NCBI RefSeq assembly: GCF_011030405.1
Contig: NZ_JAAJTJ010000005.1
Location: forward strand, 120,779 to 184,778
From: Parapedobacter sp. SGR-10
GTDB lineage: Bacteria > Bacteroidota > Bacteroidia > Sphingobacteriales > Sphingobacteriaceae
Direction of reading: 5' to 3'
Length of the DNA: 64,000 bases
Shown: positions 44,100 to 51,793 of the stretch, one piece after another
How the letters are laid out: every line of letters begins with the position of its first letter
Numbering within the stretch: position 1 is the first letter of the stretch
Notes under the pieces: model-generated
Seen by the model: the letters and a program-made list of their open reading frames with translations, nothing else
Database searches by the model: none
Told to the model about the DNA's origin: nothing
Program-made: the position numbers and the translations under genes

Positions 44100-45197
44100 T
44101 CAATCCTGTAGCGCTTTTTTCCGTTCTTTTTTTTCTTCCCCGTCCTGGAAATCGGCGACTTCTATAATACGTGGGATACTGCTTTTTGGAGCCATGTGCT
44201 TCAGTCGTTTTAGTTTCTTCCTAGCACGTATGATTCGAAAAGTTCTATTGTCTTTATACAGATTCCAATTCATCAGCAAAACGGACAACAGCACCACGAA
44301 CAGCCCTGTGATTTGAAGCGTGGTCACCTGGTGATCGGTAAAATAATGAACCAATACCAAGGCGACAATAGGATTGATATAGGCATAGGTACTGACCTCG
44401 GTAGCAGGACGCACCTGCAATAGCCATATATAACAGCTAAATGCCAAAATAGAACCCATCACGATCAAATAGGCCATTGCGAACCAGTCTGCTGTATACA
44501 CCCGACCAAAGTCAAAATCGCGGTACTCACCATTCAACGTCGCTGTAACCGTAAAAGCCACACCGGCAGTGACCATTTGCCAAGCTGTTTTGACGATGAC
44601 ATTGAGGGATTTTTCTTGTTTCTTCACAGTGACCTTATTCTTTTCCTGCATATACTTGGAAAAGAGTGATCCGACCGTCCAACCTATTGTTCCCAATATC
44701 ATGACTCCCATAGCGATGAGGCTTTGCCTATTGCCATTGTTATGCTCATGACCGAAGACCTGTTCAGCAAACAGCAGTACAACACCCGAAAAGCCGAGTA
44801 GAAGTCCCAAAACAATAGGGGCACTGGAAAAATTTTCTTTCCATTTGGGTTTATCAAACAAGATAAACCAAATGGCCGTTGCGGCAGATAGTATAGACAC
44901 TATTCCGCTGGAGATATATTGCTCCGCCCATATAATTGAAGCCATATCCACAAACAGCAGGAGAAAACCTATAAAAATAGCTTGACGGATATCCCTACGG
45001 CTGAACAAATGGTAGCCTTTGAGGGCACAATACCCCATCAGCAGTGTCCCCGCGATGACAAACCTAATCGAGCCCAATACAAAGGGTGGAAACGAGCGCA
45101 ACGCTTTTTCTATAAAAAAAAAGGTCGACCCCCACACGATATATACGACGAGGTAGGCCAATAAGATACTGACTAATGTGGATTTATTTGATGACAT
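44100..45197 (-). CDS. EamA/DMT-family exporter
   Basis: A 365-residue inner-membrane transporter with about ten helices in two EamA repeats (about 10-140 and 160-305); the opening VYIVWGSTFFFIEKALRSFPPFVLGSIRF is typical of drug/metabolite exporters of the RhaT/YedA type. The C-terminal 45 residues are basic and cytoplasmic. It is two bases downstream of an Lrp-family regulator, which suggests export of an amino acid or a related metabolite under its control. Confidence 0.88.
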   Translation of the reverse strand: MSSNKSTLVSILLAYLVVYIVWGSTFFFIEKALRSFPPFVLGSIRFVIAGTLLMGYCALKGYHLFSRRDIRQAIFIGFLLLFVDMASIIWAEQYISSGIVSILSAATAIWFILFDKPKWKENFSSAPIVLGLLLGFSGVVLLFAEQVFGHEHNNGNRQSLIAMGVMILGTIGWTVGSLFSKYMQEKNKVTVKKQEKSLNVIVKTAWQMVTAGVAFTVTATLNGEYRDFDFGRVYTADWFAMAYLIVMGSILAFSCYIWLLQVRPATEVSTYAYINPIVALVLVHYFTDHQVTTLQITGLFVVLLSVLLMNWNLYKDNRTFRIIRARKKLKRLKHMAPKSSIPRIIEVADFQDGEEKKERKKALQD

Positions 45198-45199
45198 TT

Positions 45200-45679
45200 T
45201 TACTCTTTCGACGGGATGACTAACTTTTGACTTTCTTTGACGGTTTCCAATACAATCGTAGTCCGTGTAGATAGGATACCTTCTATTTTTCCCAAGGTAT
45301 TGCGCATAAGATCTACCAACCCTGCGGCATCGCTGGTCCTTACCTTGATAAGGTAACCATCGTCGCCGGCAATGTCGTGCACTTCCTGCACCTCAGGAAT
45401 ATCAGCCAATAAATAAGCAATCCGCTGCTCTCCGATGATATCGGAGGTCTTGATAAAGATAAATGAGAGGAGTGTCTGCTCCAGCGCCTGTGGGTTTATC
45501 TTGGCTTGATACGCCAGGATAACTTCTTTTTGTTCCAATTTTTTTACACGTTCGAGGATAGCCGAAGGTGCCATACCCAATTCGCGGGCAATATCCGCAT
45601 TGTTGGTACGGGCATTGTCCTGCATGATACGCAAAATCTGGTAATCTATGTGATCTAAATTAATGTCTACTTTTTTCAT
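45200..45679 (-). CDS. Lrp/AsnC-family transcriptional regulator
   Basis: A 159-residue regulator. The N-terminal HTH (about 8-60; LDHIDYQILRIMQDNARTNNADIARELGMAPSAILERVKKLEQ) and the C-terminal RAM ligand domain (about 70-150; DIAGDDGYLIKVRTSDAAGLVDLMRN) are complete. It senses an amino acid and controls the adjacent EamA exporter, whose start is two bases after its stop. The upstream AT-rich palindrome (45692-45726) is a likely autoregulatory site. Confidence 0.92.
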   Translation of the reverse strand: MKKVDINLDHIDYQILRIMQDNARTNNADIARELGMAPSAILERVKKLEQKEVILAYQAKINPQALEQTLLSFIFIKTSDIIGEQRIAYLLADIPEVQEVHDIAGDDGYLIKVRTSDAAGLVDLMRNTLGKIEGILSTRTTIVLETVKESQKLVIPSKE

Positions 45680-45691
45680 AATTCTGCAATT

Positions 45692-45726
45692 ATAACAATA
45701 TTTAGAATATTATTCAAATATTTTGT
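45692..45726. promoter_or_regulatory. AT-rich palindrome upstream of the Lrp gene
   Basis: GAATATTATTC (45705-45715) is a near-perfect palindrome flanked by AACAATATTT and AAATATTTTGTT, giving an extended dyad. Lrp-family proteins bind such AT-rich dyads and usually regulate their own gene. Confidence 0.4.
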
Positions 45727-45769
45727 TAAATTTTAGAATTTAATTCAAAAAACAATGACATTATATAGA

Positions 45770-45806
45770 AAAAAGACTTCCGGGGTTTTCGAAAACCCCG
45801 GAAGTC
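45770..45806 (-). terminator. Terminator of the L,D-transpeptidase-like gene
   Basis: On the minus strand GACTTCCGGGGTTTTC pairs perfectly with GAAAACCCCGGAAGTC (45806-45775) and is followed by TTTTTTC. It lies 45 bases after the stop at 45851. Confidence 0.9.
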
Positions 45807-45850
45807 TCTCTAATTATAAAAACACTAAAACGTTAATATTGTTCTTGATT

Positions 45851-46627
45851 TTAATTGAGGATCGCGCCACCCTCCGGAATATCTGGAAGTTCCCGTTGTG
45901 CTAGCATGGTCTCGTTGCTTTTCAGAATTTTGGATGTGGCCATATATTCGGGATTGTCCGCATAGATAAACAATCCCGTACCGTTCTTGATGGTATTGAT
46001 GATAGGTTTTGTCACTTCACGGGGTAGAGCTGGGCAACCATAACTTCTTCCCAAGCGTCCCGTAGCGTTAATGATACGTTGGCTGCAATAGTCGGCCCCA
46101 TGTATGACTACGGCACGTGCCTTTGCCTGGTCGTTGATGCCTTTCTCCATACCATTGATGACTAAAGAATAGCCATTTCCACCAAAATAGGTCTTTTCAG
46201 TTACATAAAAGCCCAACGAACTCTGGAAAGAGCCATGTCTATTGGAAAAAGAAGTCGCATATTTCTCTCCGCTATTGCGCCCATGCGATACGATCGTGTG
46301 GTACAACAGCTTTTGGTTTTTGAGATCAATGACACACATTCTCTTTTCAGTCGAGGGAAGCGTAAAATCAATAATGGTAATAATATCTTTATTCCGCAAC
46401 GATAAATTCTCAAACCCCTGCATCGCCATTTCGAAGACCTCATATTTCAACTTGCCTTCCAAAGCGATACGATGGTACAGTTTTTCAATGACTGAACTGT
46501 CATTGACTATAGAATCTACTTTTAACGTTAATTTTTCTGAAGGAATTGGATTTTGGATAGGTTGGCTAAAGATGGTGTAAAATCCTGCGGCACACATTAA
46601 AACCATCACAATAAAAAAATTTTTCAT
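45851..46627 (-). CDS. Murein L,D-transpeptidase catalytic-domain family protein
   Basis: About 258 residues from ATG 46627 (MKNFFIVMVLMCAAGFY), which gives a clean signal peptide; an upstream ATG at 46654 adds nine charged residues. The family marks are ARAVVIHGADYCSQ and RSYGCPALP, with the catalytic Cys in YGCPAL and the His in VIHGADY. Members of this group are predicted YkuD-like enzymes that crosslink or modify peptidoglycan. It ends in a strong terminator and starts 188 bases downstream of the second enzyme of this kind. Confidence 0.85.
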   Translation of the reverse strand: MKNFFIVMVLMCAAGFYTIFSQPIQNPIPSEKLTLKVDSIVNDSSVIEKLYHRIALEGKLKYEVFEMAMQGFENLSLRNKDIITIIDFTLPSTEKRMCVIDLKNQKLLYHTIVSHGRNSGEKYATSFSNRHGSFQSSLGFYVTEKTYFGGNGYSLVINGMEKGINDQAKARAVVIHGADYCSQRIINATGRLGRSYGCPALPREVTKPIINTIKNGTGLFIYADNPEYMATSKILKSNETMLAQRELPDIPEGGAILN

Positions 46628-46718
46628 AAGCACACTTTTCTTTTCCACATACAAAGGTCGCTATCAAGGGCTTACAAAAGTGTTAAATAATGTTAATTAT
46701 TGGTTTATATATGTTTTC

Positions 46719-46812
46719 GTAGACGTAAGATCTTATGTCTCTACCTTATGCTGGCCTCCCGACTATCGAGATGTCTACTTTTCATAAACATTCTAGATCT
46801 TACGTCTCTACC
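46719..46812. repeat. Palindromic intergenic repeat, GTAGACGTAAGATC family
   Basis: GTAGACGTAAGATC at 46719-46732 pairs with GATCTTACGTCTCTAC at 46797-46812; inside it GTAGACGTAAGATCTTATGTCTCTAC is itself a palindrome (46719-46744). The text belongs to the same GTAGAGACG class as 41782-41830. It abuts the stop codon of the downstream gene at 46816. Confidence 0.65.
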
Positions 46813-46815
46813 GGA

Positions 46816-47847
46816 TCAATCAATGACAATCACCAACGACAATCCCGGCTTGATCCAATCGTACACAAACTTGGCGTGGGAAGAAGCATTGCGCACGCAC
46901 ATGTGCGAACGAGGGGTCGTCCCCAGGCTCCAACTGTACTCTACGATCTGTCCTTTGGGATTATTGACAGGTACACCGTGGATATATGCGCCATTGGTAA
47001 ATCTACTGGCCCAAGGTGCAAATCCTTCGATACTGGTCGTACCATCCCTATAATAGAACATTTTGGTTTTCTGCTCTTGTAGCACAAAGATACCTGTGGG
47101 CGTCTCCATGGCATAGGGTGGTGCATGTCTACCCGTAGTCGCCGGGTTCATACTGCGTACGATCCAGCCATTGTCGGCATGTTCCAAGGCACATATATTC
47201 TGATTGGTCACATCGACGACGACGACATGTCTGAAGGTAGCAGTATCGCCGATGGGTTTCACATAGCGCTTGGGGATATCCCACTCACCTTCAAAATTTG
47301 TCAGTCCCTTTATCTTGACCATAGCCAAGGTGTCGGCCGAAAGATACTTGACCAGAGAGCCATCCCTTGCATAGATCGTAGGGAGTTTTGTCTCTCCCTC
47401 TTTATAAAGGGGAGCAGATTGATAGCGTTCCGTGCCTAAGGTATCGGACACTCTTTTGTAGGCATTTCTTTTGAAATTGGCTACCGTGGGAGCTTCTCCA
47501 TTTTTATTTTTGTAATTGACGATAATGCCATAATCGTTGTGTTCTCGTTGGAAATTTTCGATGTAGGCCAACCGTTCTTTTATCTTGTCCCATTGAAAAA
47601 CCCTAAAAGTATCTTTGTATTCGTATTTGTCCTCTAATGTGTATTTTTCAAATAACAAGTCTTTGGCCAGAACAATATCGTCCGCCGTACGGGGACGCTT
47701 CCGTTCCTCTTCTTCGGCTTTCCGCACTCGTTCTATGGAATCTTGTTTTGCTTTATCTTCTGCATCAACATTTTGGGGCTGTGTCCTTTGACAAGACACC
47801 ATAGTCAATACGATTGCAGAAAAGAGTAGGGGGAGGGTGTATCTCAT
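46816..47847 (-). CDS. YkuD-type L,D-transpeptidase lipoprotein
   Basis: A 343-residue lipoprotein (lipobox MVSC, Cys about 19). After a charged linker (about 25-65) the central part carries an unassigned domain and the C-terminal 140 residues are a YkuD domain: HVVVVDVTNQNICAL, TPTGIFVLQEQ and an active-site strand HGVPV...SHMCVRN. The Cys is kept but the usual SHGCVR reads SHMCVR. Expected to crosslink peptidoglycan or attach proteins to it. Its promoter lies in the end of the repeat at 47882-47995. Confidence 0.85.
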   Translation of the reverse strand: MRYTLPLLFSAIVLTMVSCQRTQPQNVDAEDKAKQDSIERVRKAEEEERKRPRTADDIVLAKDLLFEKYTLEDKYEYKDTFRVFQWDKIKERLAYIENFQREHNDYGIIVNYKNKNGEAPTVANFKRNAYKRVSDTLGTERYQSAPLYKEGETKLPTIYARDGSLVKYLSADTLAMVKIKGLTNFEGEWDIPKRYVKPIGDTATFRHVVVVDVTNQNICALEHADNGWIVRSMNPATTGRHAPPYAMETPTGIFVLQEQKTKMFYYRDGTTSIEGFAPWASRFTNGAYIHGVPVNNPKGQIVEYSWSLGTTPRSHMCVRNASSHAKFVYDWIKPGLSLVIVID

Positions 47848-47881
47848 AAAGACAAATTAATAGTCGTTTGTTCTAATCTGA

Positions 47882-47995
47882 CCAAACTTACATAAATTCA
47901 TTTTTATATGCAATATAGTTGAGACCGCATATAAAATGGATTTATGTAATTCTCCTCTACCTTTGAAAGCCTATTTTATAGAGGAAATATATCAA
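47882..47995 (-). repeat. Promoter-bearing intergenic repeat, copy 2
   Basis: Second copy of the element at 32131-32246, same orientation relative to its downstream gene. On the minus strand it ends with TTG (47913-47911), 20 bases, TAAGTTTG (47890-47883), and the L,D-transpeptidase ATG follows 35 bases after the box. The inverted repeat around the promoter spacer is better preserved here than in copy 1. Confidence 0.8.
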
Positions 47996-47999
47996 AATA

Positions 48000-48599
48000 T
48001 TATATGATAGGAAATAACTTGGTTTCCATTTCTCTTGGAAACAACTGCAATCGATCAAAAAAAAGCTTATTTTGTTCATTTTCTTCAAGTAAATACGAGA
48101 TGAACAGTTTGCCCTGCATGGTTTTCATCTCATAGTATCCCAGCAACAGTCCATTGTTTTTTTGCACAGCCCTGATTTCTCTCAGATTGCTAACGTCTCT
48201 ATTCAAATTGAATGAAAATTCTTTTTGTCCTTTTGATGACTGTATTTCAACTTCATTCGATTTGGGATTGAAAAAAATCTGCTGTCGTCTGTTAGCCTTG
48301 ATGTGGTTGAATAGGATGAAATATTGTCCAATCAGATACAGACTGATGGGCAATAAGAGTAAAGCTATCTTGAATTTTGCCGTCACCAACAGGATGAGGA
48401 TCAGTAGGACAAAGCCAATGCCTACAGAAAATAAGGTCTGCCGTACCGCTCTTTTCAATGTCCTGGTATCTATCCTGACTTCCAGCCAATCGGAGGCATG
48501 TAAATATGTGGTCGGACGACTGCTGACAAAGCCGAGCCTTCTGACAATGAAAAAGATCAGTATACCTAATAGGGCAGCTATGAAAATAACCTTGAACAC
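48000..48599 (-). CDS. Hypothetical membrane protein
   Basis: A 199-residue protein with three hydrophobic helices (about 3-20, 58-75 and 77-98) and a soluble C-terminal half (about 105-199) with beta-rich text (NEVEIQSSKGQKEFSFNLNRDVSNLREIRAV) like a PH/GRAM-type domain. No family is recognised. It lies nine bases after panB in the same direction and is probably in the same transcript. The promoter-bearing repeat starts just past its stop. Confidence 0.65.
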   Translation of the reverse strand: MFKVIFIAALLGILIFFIVRRLGFVSSRPTTYLHASDWLEVRIDTRTLKRAVRQTLFSVGIGFVLLILILLVTAKFKIALLLLPISLYLIGQYFILFNHIKANRRQQIFFNPKSNEVEIQSSKGQKEFSFNLNRDVSNLREIRAVQKNNGLLLGYYEMKTMQGKLFISYLLEENEQNKLFFDRLQLFPREMETKLFPII

Positions 48600-48608
48600 G
48601 CTGTAATA

Positions 48609-49424
48609 CTAATATTGTTCGTTTTCGTTGGGATAGTCCAGTGCTTTGACATCAGCTACATACTGTGCTGTAGCTTTGGCGATATCGTCAAACAGATGCA
48701 GGTACTGTCGCAGAAATTTTGGTTTGAAGTCTTTTGTCAAGCCCAGCATATCATTGACGACCAATACCTGTCCATCGCAACCATTACCGGCACCTATACC
48801 AATAGTTGGAATATGCAGGCTTTGACTGACTTCTGTAGCCAGTTTTGCCGGTATTTTTTCCAATACAATGGCAAAGCATCCTGCATCCTGCAACGCGAGA
48901 GCATCCGATTTTAGCTTGCTCGCCTCGGCTTCTTCCTTAGCCCGCACGCCAAAATCTCCAAATTGGTAGATGGACTGTGGGGTCAATCCTAAATGTCCGC
49001 AGACCGGAATCCCGGCGCGAACTATTTTTTTGATATTGTCGATGATTTCTATACCACCTTCCATTTTAAGGGCATGTGCTCCCGATTCCTTCATCATTCT
49101 GACAGCAGCTTCATAGGCTTTTTCGGTCGATCCCTGATAGGTTCCGAAAGGCAGATCGACGAGTACCATGGCTCTTTTTGTGGCACGACTGACAGCCGAA
49201 GCATGGTAGATCATGTGGTCCAGGGACATCGGTAAAGTGGTTTCATATCCTGCAAAAACATTGGCTGCAGAGTCACCTACCAATATGACATCGATACCTC
49301 CTTCGTCAAGGGCTCTTGCAGTGGAAAAATCGTACCCGGTCAACATGCTTATCTTTTCACCACGAAGTTTCATATCCTTGATGGTGGAGGTGGTGACGCG
49401 CTTGATAATTTTATTTACCGACAT
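48609..49424 (-). CDS. panB: 3-methyl-2-oxobutanoate hydroxymethyltransferase
   Basis: About 271 residues from ATG 49424 (MSVNKIIKRV). It transfers a hydroxymethyl group from methylene-tetrahydrofolate to ketoisovalerate, the first step of pantothenate synthesis. Signatures: KISMLTGYDFSTARALDEGGIDVILVGDSAANVF (metal Asp in VGDS), KLEGG-type MKMEGG, PVCGHLGLTPQS, and IGIGAGNGCDGQVLV. The frame stays open further upstream to 49496, but those codons lie partly in a palindromic repeat and are not family sequence. No other pan gene is nearby. Confidence 0.95.
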   Translation of the reverse strand: MSVNKIIKRVTTSTIKDMKLRGEKISMLTGYDFSTARALDEGGIDVILVGDSAANVFAGYETTLPMSLDHMIYHASAVSRATKRAMVLVDLPFGTYQGSTEKAYEAAVRMMKESGAHALKMEGGIEIIDNIKKIVRAGIPVCGHLGLTPQSIYQFGDFGVRAKEEAEASKLKSDALALQDAGCFAIVLEKIPAKLATEVSQSLHIPTIGIGAGNGCDGQVLVVNDMLGLTKDFKPKFLRQYLHLFDDIAKATAQYVADVKALDYPNENEQY

Positions 49425-49441
49425 AGTTTTTTGTTTTACTG

Positions 49442-49449
49442 CAAAAATA
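49442..49449 (-). promoter_or_regulatory. -7 box of panB
   Basis: On the minus strand TATTTTTG matches TAnnTTTG, 17 bases before the ATG at 49424. A -33 element is not evident. Confidence 0.45.
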
Positions 49450-49469
49450 GGAATAAATCTTATCAATGT

Positions 49470-49526
49470 TGTAGGGGCGAAAAATCTTTCGCCCAAATAA
49501 CGGACAAATTATCATTTGCCCCTACA
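49470..49526. repeat. Palindromic intergenic repeat, GTAGGGGCGAAA family
   Basis: TGTAGGGGC at 49470 pairs with GCCCCTACA ending at 49526; inside, GGGCGAAAAATCTTTCGCCC is a further perfect hairpin. MITE-like elements with this text occur in many bacteria. It sits between the divergent panB and rluA genes. Confidence 0.7.
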
Positions 49527-49586
49527 TAAGTAAACCTACTAAGAATATGCGCTACTATTGTTGTATGGATTTCATTTGGGTTTTGC

Positions 49587-49594
49587 TATTTTTG
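49587..49594 (+). promoter_or_regulatory. -7 box of the RluA-family gene
   Basis: TATTTTTG ends four bases before the ATG at 49599, as in ribD and prmC, again pointing to a leaderless transcript. Confidence 0.45.
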
Positions 49595-49598
49595 CACT

Positions 49599-50342
49599 AT
49601 GATTCAAAACGAAGTCCGTGCATTCAAGTTTCCAAAATTCAACGAACTGATTATCCACGAAGATGACAATTTAATCGTCATAAACAAGCCTCCCTTCGTT
49701 GCTTCACTAGACCAAAGGGAAGGAGGGGAGATCAATATCTTACGACTGGCCAAGAAATATCATGCCGATGCACAGGTATGTCACCGCTTGGACAAGGATA
49801 CCTCTGGTGTCCTGCTCATTGCCAAAAATCCCGAAACATACCGGTTGGTTTCGATAGAGTTTGAAAAAAGGAGGGTAAACAAGATTTATCACGCCATCAT
49901 AGAGGGTACACATGTATTCGAAAACCTAAAAGTGGACCTTCCTATATTGAACCAGGGAAACAAGAATGTCAGTATAGATCGTGCAAACGGAAAACCCGCA
50001 GAGACGATCTTCAACAGTATGCGTTATTTCAAGCATTATACATTGGTCGAATGCAAACCTATTACGGGTCGTATGCACCAGATACGTATACATCTGGCTA
50101 CGCAGCGCGCGGCAATAGTAGGAGACACGATGTACAGAGGCAAGCCTGTCTATCTGTCCCAAATCAAAAAACGTGGATTTACCATGTCCAAAGGCGAGGA
50201 GGAGATGCCGATCATGAAGCGCTTTGCGCTCCACTCCAGGTCTGTAGAATTTGCCATCGATGGCAAACATTATGCTTTCGAAGCCGAATATCCAAAAGAT
50301 TTTGCTACCTTACTGAAACAATTGGAAAAATTTGACACGTAA
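49599..50342 (+). CDS. RluA-family pseudouridine synthase
   Basis: A 247-residue RNA-modifying enzyme that isomerises uridine to pseudouridine in rRNA or tRNA. The catalytic motif HRLDKDTSGVLLIAKN (Asp essential) and the RRVNKIYHAIIEG and GRMHQIRIHLATQRAAIVGDTMY segments are complete. There is no S4 domain. The exact site modified cannot be told. It ends four bases before the ATG of the thioredoxin-like gene. Confidence 0.9.
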   Translation: MIQNEVRAFKFPKFNELIIHEDDNLIVINKPPFVASLDQREGGEINILRLAKKYHADAQVCHRLDKDTSGVLLIAKNPETYRLVSIEFEKRRVNKIYHAIIEGTHVFENLKVDLPILNQGNKNVSIDRANGKPAETIFNSMRYFKHYTLVECKPITGRMHQIRIHLATQRAAIVGDTMYRGKPVYLSQIKKRGFTMSKGEEEMPIMKRFALHSRSVEFAIDGKHYAFEAEYPKDFATLLKQLEKFDT

Positions 50343-50346
50343 AAAA

Positions 50347-50916
50347 ATGAAAACCATACAAAAACTAATCGCTCTGTGTGCCATAGGATATTTTCTGGCT
50401 GCTTGTACAAACAGCTCTACAAACAAAATATCAAGAGATGCTGTCGATGGTATAGCACAAGACACTATAAAAGAAGATATTAAAAATACCGATAACGAAG
50501 AAATTACGGTATCAGCCCGGTTCAAAGATGAAGCAGGAAACCCCGTCAATACGGCAGAATTAAAAGGAAAAGTAGTTTTCATCAATTTTTGGGCGACCTG
50601 GTGCCCACCTTGCCGCAAGGAGATGCCCTCTATACAAGCATTGTACGACAAGTTTAAAACCAATGAAAACATTGTTTTTCTGATCGTCGAAATAGAGCAT
50701 GATGTAGAAGGTACAAAGAAGTTTCTGGCTGACCAGAATCTATCGCTCCCCATCTATTATCCCGAAGGTGATATCCCACAGGATTGGTTGGGTGGAGCTA
50801 TCCCTACAACGGTGATTTTGGACAAGACGGGAAAATTGGCTGCCAAACAAGAAGGCATGTATGATTTCTCAACAAAATCTGTAGAAGACTTTATACAAAA
50901 CCTTATCAATCAGTAA
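50347..50916 (+). CDS. TlpA-like thioredoxin-fold lipoprotein
   Basis: About 189 residues from ATG 50347; a TTG at 50332 would only add MTRKK. Lipobox LAAC (Cys20), a charged linker, then a TlpA/ResA-type thioredoxin domain (about 52-185) with WCPPC (85-89) and the cis-Pro loop GAIPTTVI. It reduces or rearranges disulfides in the periplasm, for example in cytochrome maturation, though no such genes lie nearby. Closely packed between rluA and pyrF. Confidence 0.9.
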   Translation: MKTIQKLIALCAIGYFLAACTNSSTNKISRDAVDGIAQDTIKEDIKNTDNEEITVSARFKDEAGNPVNTAELKGKVVFINFWATWCPPCRKEMPSIQALYDKFKTNENIVFLIVEIEHDVEGTKKFLADQNLSLPIYYPEGDIPQDWLGGAIPTTVILDKTGKLAAKQEGMYDFSTKSVEDFIQNLINQ

Positions 50917-50924
50917 GAGCAATA

Positions 50925-51758
50925 ATGACTAGACAAGAGCTGATACAGCAGATAAAAGAGAAGAAATCCTTTTTGTGTGTGGGATTGGATACCGATATCA
51001 CCAAGATTCCGGAGCATCTACTCGCCGAAGAGGATCCTATATTTACGTTCAACAAAGCCATTATCGACGCGACCGAAGATCTATGCGTGGCCTATAAACC
51101 CAATATAGCATTTTACGAGAGCTATGGCGTCAGTGGCTGGAAATCTCTGCAAAAAACATGGCAGGCCTTGCCCAAATCATGTTTCAGCATAGCTGATGCC
51201 AAGAGAGGCGATATCGGCAATACGTCCAAGATGTATGCACAGGCATTCTTTGACCAGACTTTGTCGGGCATGAGCTTTGACTCGATTACGATAGCTCCTT
51301 ATATGGGACGGGATTCGGTCACGCCATTTTTGGATTTCGAGGGAAAATGGGCTATTGTATTGGCGTTGACTTCCAACGAAGGAAGCAAGGATTTTCAAAA
51401 CTTCGCCAATAAGGCAGATAAACAACTGTTTGAAGAAGTCATCGATAAGGTTAATACCTGGAGCAAACCGGAAAATCTAATGTATGTCGTCGGAGCCACA
51501 CGTGGCGAAGCTTTCCTTAAAATACGTGAACATGCTCCCGACCACTTCCTTTTGGTACCGGGAGTAGGCGCACAGGGCGGTTCTTTGCAGGAGGTATGCC
51601 AGTACGGTATGAACAAGGATTGCGGCCTCTTGGTCAACAGTACACGGGGCATCATCTATGCTTCGCAGGGCAAGGATTTTGCAGAAAAGGCGAGAGAAGA
51701 AGCGCTTAAACTACAGCAAGAAATGGAAGCAGAATTACTGAAGGCAGGGATTATTTAA
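50925..51758 (+). CDS. pyrF: Orotidine 5'-phosphate decarboxylase
   Basis: A 277-residue enzyme catalysing the last step of UMP synthesis. It is of the longer type found in Bacteroidota and Actinobacteria: [14 protein letters not shown] near the N-terminus, [12 protein letters not shown], and the catalytic [19 protein letters not shown] with the Asp-Lys-Asp set. [14 protein letters not shown] and STRGIIYAS bind phosphate. It follows the thioredoxin gene by eight bases and converges on the DinB fusion with a shared terminator. Confidence 0.95.
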   Translation: MTRQELIQQIKEKKSFLCVGLDTDITKIPEHLLAEEDPIFTFNKAIIDATEDLCVAYKPNIAFYESYGVSGWKSLQKTWQALPKSCFSIADAKRGDIGNTSKMYAQAFFDQTLSGMSFDSITIAPYMGRDSVTPFLDFEGKWAIVLALTSNEGSKDFQNFANKADKQLFEEVIDKVNTWSKPENLMYVVGATRGEAFLKIREHAPDHFLLVPGVGAQGGSLQEVCQYGMNKDCGLLVNSTRGIIYASQGKDFAEKAREEALKLQQEMEAELLKAGII

Positions 51759-51761
51759 ATT

Positions 51762-51793
51762 TTCCCTGCACATACATATTATTGTGCAGGGAA
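51762..51793. terminator. Bidirectional terminator between pyrF and the DinB fusion
   Basis: TTCCCTGCACA (51762-51772) pairs with TGTGCAGGGAA (51783-51793). It begins three bases after the pyrF stop and overlaps the last codons of the converging gene. Confidence 0.7.
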
